Part shown: piece after piece, positions 63,069 to 64,000 of the stretch | Layout of the letters: every line of letters starts with the position of its first letter | Position numbering within the stretch: the first letter of the stretch is position 1 | Assembly (NCBI RefSeq): GCF_037325665.1 | Contig: NC_090246.1 | Location: 18,146,873 to 18,210,872 of the forward strand | DNA from: Littorina saxatilis | Lineage: Eukaryota > Mollusca > Gastropoda > Littorinimorpha > Littorinidae | DNA: 64,000 nucleotides | Direction of reading: 5' to 3' | Program-made: the position numbers and the translations under genes | Notes under the pieces: generated by a model | Database searches by the model: none | The model's input: only the letters and a program-made list of their open reading frames with translations | What the model was told of the DNA's origin: nothing

Positions 63069-63822
63069 GACTCACATGCGAAGCAAAAGTGAGTCTATGT
63101 ACTCACCCGAGTCGTCCGGCCAGCCGGCCGTCCGGAAAACTTTAACGTTGGATATTTCTTGGACACTATTCAGTCTATCAGTACCAAATTTGGCAAGATG
63201 GTGTATGATGACAAGGCCCCAAAAAACATACATAGCATCTTGACCTTGCTTCAAGGTCAAGGTCGCATGGGCCATAAATGTTGTCTAAAAAACAGCTATT
63301 TTTCACATTTTTCCCATTTTCTCTGAAGTTTTTGAGATTGAATACCTCACCTATATATGATATATAGGGCAAAGTAAGCCCCATCTTTTGATACCAGTTT
63401 GGTTTACCTTGCTTCAAGGTCAAGGTCACAGGAGCTCTTCAAAGTTGGATTGTATACATATTTTGAAGTGACCTTGACCCTGAACTATGGAAGATAACTG
63501 TTTCAAACTTACAAAATTATGTGGGGCACATGTTATGCTTTCATCATGAGACACATTTGGTCACATATGATCAAGGTCAAGGTCACTTTGACCCTAATGA
63601 AATGTGACCAAAATAAGGTAGTGAACCACTAAAAGTGACCATATCTCATGGTAGAAAGAGCCAATAAGCACCATTGTACTTCCTATGTCTTGAATTAACA
63701 GCTTTGTGTTGCATGACCTTGGATGACCTTGACCTTGGGTCAAGGTCACATGTATTTTGGTAGGAAAAATGTGTAAAGCAGAAGGTCAAGCATGTGAGTC
63801 GTATGGGCTTTGCTCTTCTTGT
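63069..63822 (+). mobile_element. Family A element, copy A13
   Basis: It has the shortest array in the set (CCGGCCAGCCGGCCGTCC) and a shortened 3' part before the terminal GCATGTGAGTC and hairpin. Confidence 0.88.
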
Positions 63823-64000
63823 TTGAATATTTTGATGCAAATTCACGTAGAATTTCAATCAACAAATTAGTACATTAATTGTTGTTTTCAAGATGAAATG
63901 CTCTGCTCTCCCATTGTCAGACCGGGTCAAATATTGTTTGACAAAAATGTCAATGAATTTGATTGAAAAATGTGATTGCCACAGTGTGGAATCAAATTGT

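Overview
The window is eukaryotic, intron-rich and very repeat-rich. It looks like a mollusc, most likely a gastropod. The gene and several repeat families (tRNA-derived SINEs with short shared LINE tails, and repeats beginning GACTCACATGCG or GAGTCACTTGAG) fit that. The taxon is my inference; no database was searched.

One host gene is recognisable. It is an ADAM17/TACE-like metalloproteinase-disintegrin on the + strand. I place 18 coding exons from the start codon at 13096 to 61021, and all 17 splice phases agree. The 626 codons cover signal peptide, prodomain, furin site, metalloproteinase domain, disintegrin domain and membrane-proximal cysteine-rich domain. The transmembrane and cytoplasmic exons must lie past the right edge. 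The exon 11/12 junction that keeps the frame gives THGHNWGAEHD where active family members have THELGHNFGAEHD, and the prodomain has no cysteine-switch cysteine. The product is therefore probably a pseudoprotease.

Almost everything else is mobile or repetitive DNA, much of it nested. (1) At least five families (here A to E) share one plan: a 5' hairpin, a GC-rich or CA/GT-type tandem array, a non-coding body, a subterminal inverted copy of the 5' motif and a short 3' hairpin ending in a TTGT-type terminus. This matches non-autonomous Helentron/HINE (DINE-1-like) elements. Family A has 13 copies, some head to tail, and each full copy carries many TCAAGGTCA nuclear-receptor half-sites. (2) Two Tc1-type DD34E transposons (14622-16763 and 33060-35062), each with later insertions. 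(3) Several SINE families with target-site duplications, and a LINE 3' end sharing a tail with one SINE. (4) Fold-back and long-TIR elements, including one with 522-bp arms around C2H2 zinc-finger sequence. (5) Elements that repeat one short motif throughout their length (GGGGCAAGTCCGCC, GGTACGATAT, CTGCAG, ATGTCCTAT).

Layout: 1-13095 is upstream DNA with a nested repeat complex at 3404-8936. Then come exon 1 (13096), exon 2 (18365), exon 3 (21042), a family A array (21320-23702), exons 4-6 (24169-25740), exons 7-8 (31179-31958), a second Tc1 and a 1.1-kb tandem duplication (33060-37800), exons 9-11 (39792-43379), a 42-bp minisatellite (45957-46590), exons 12-18 (48173-61021), and repeats to the end. 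I found no RNA gene, CRISPR array, bacterial operon or clear LTR/viral element.
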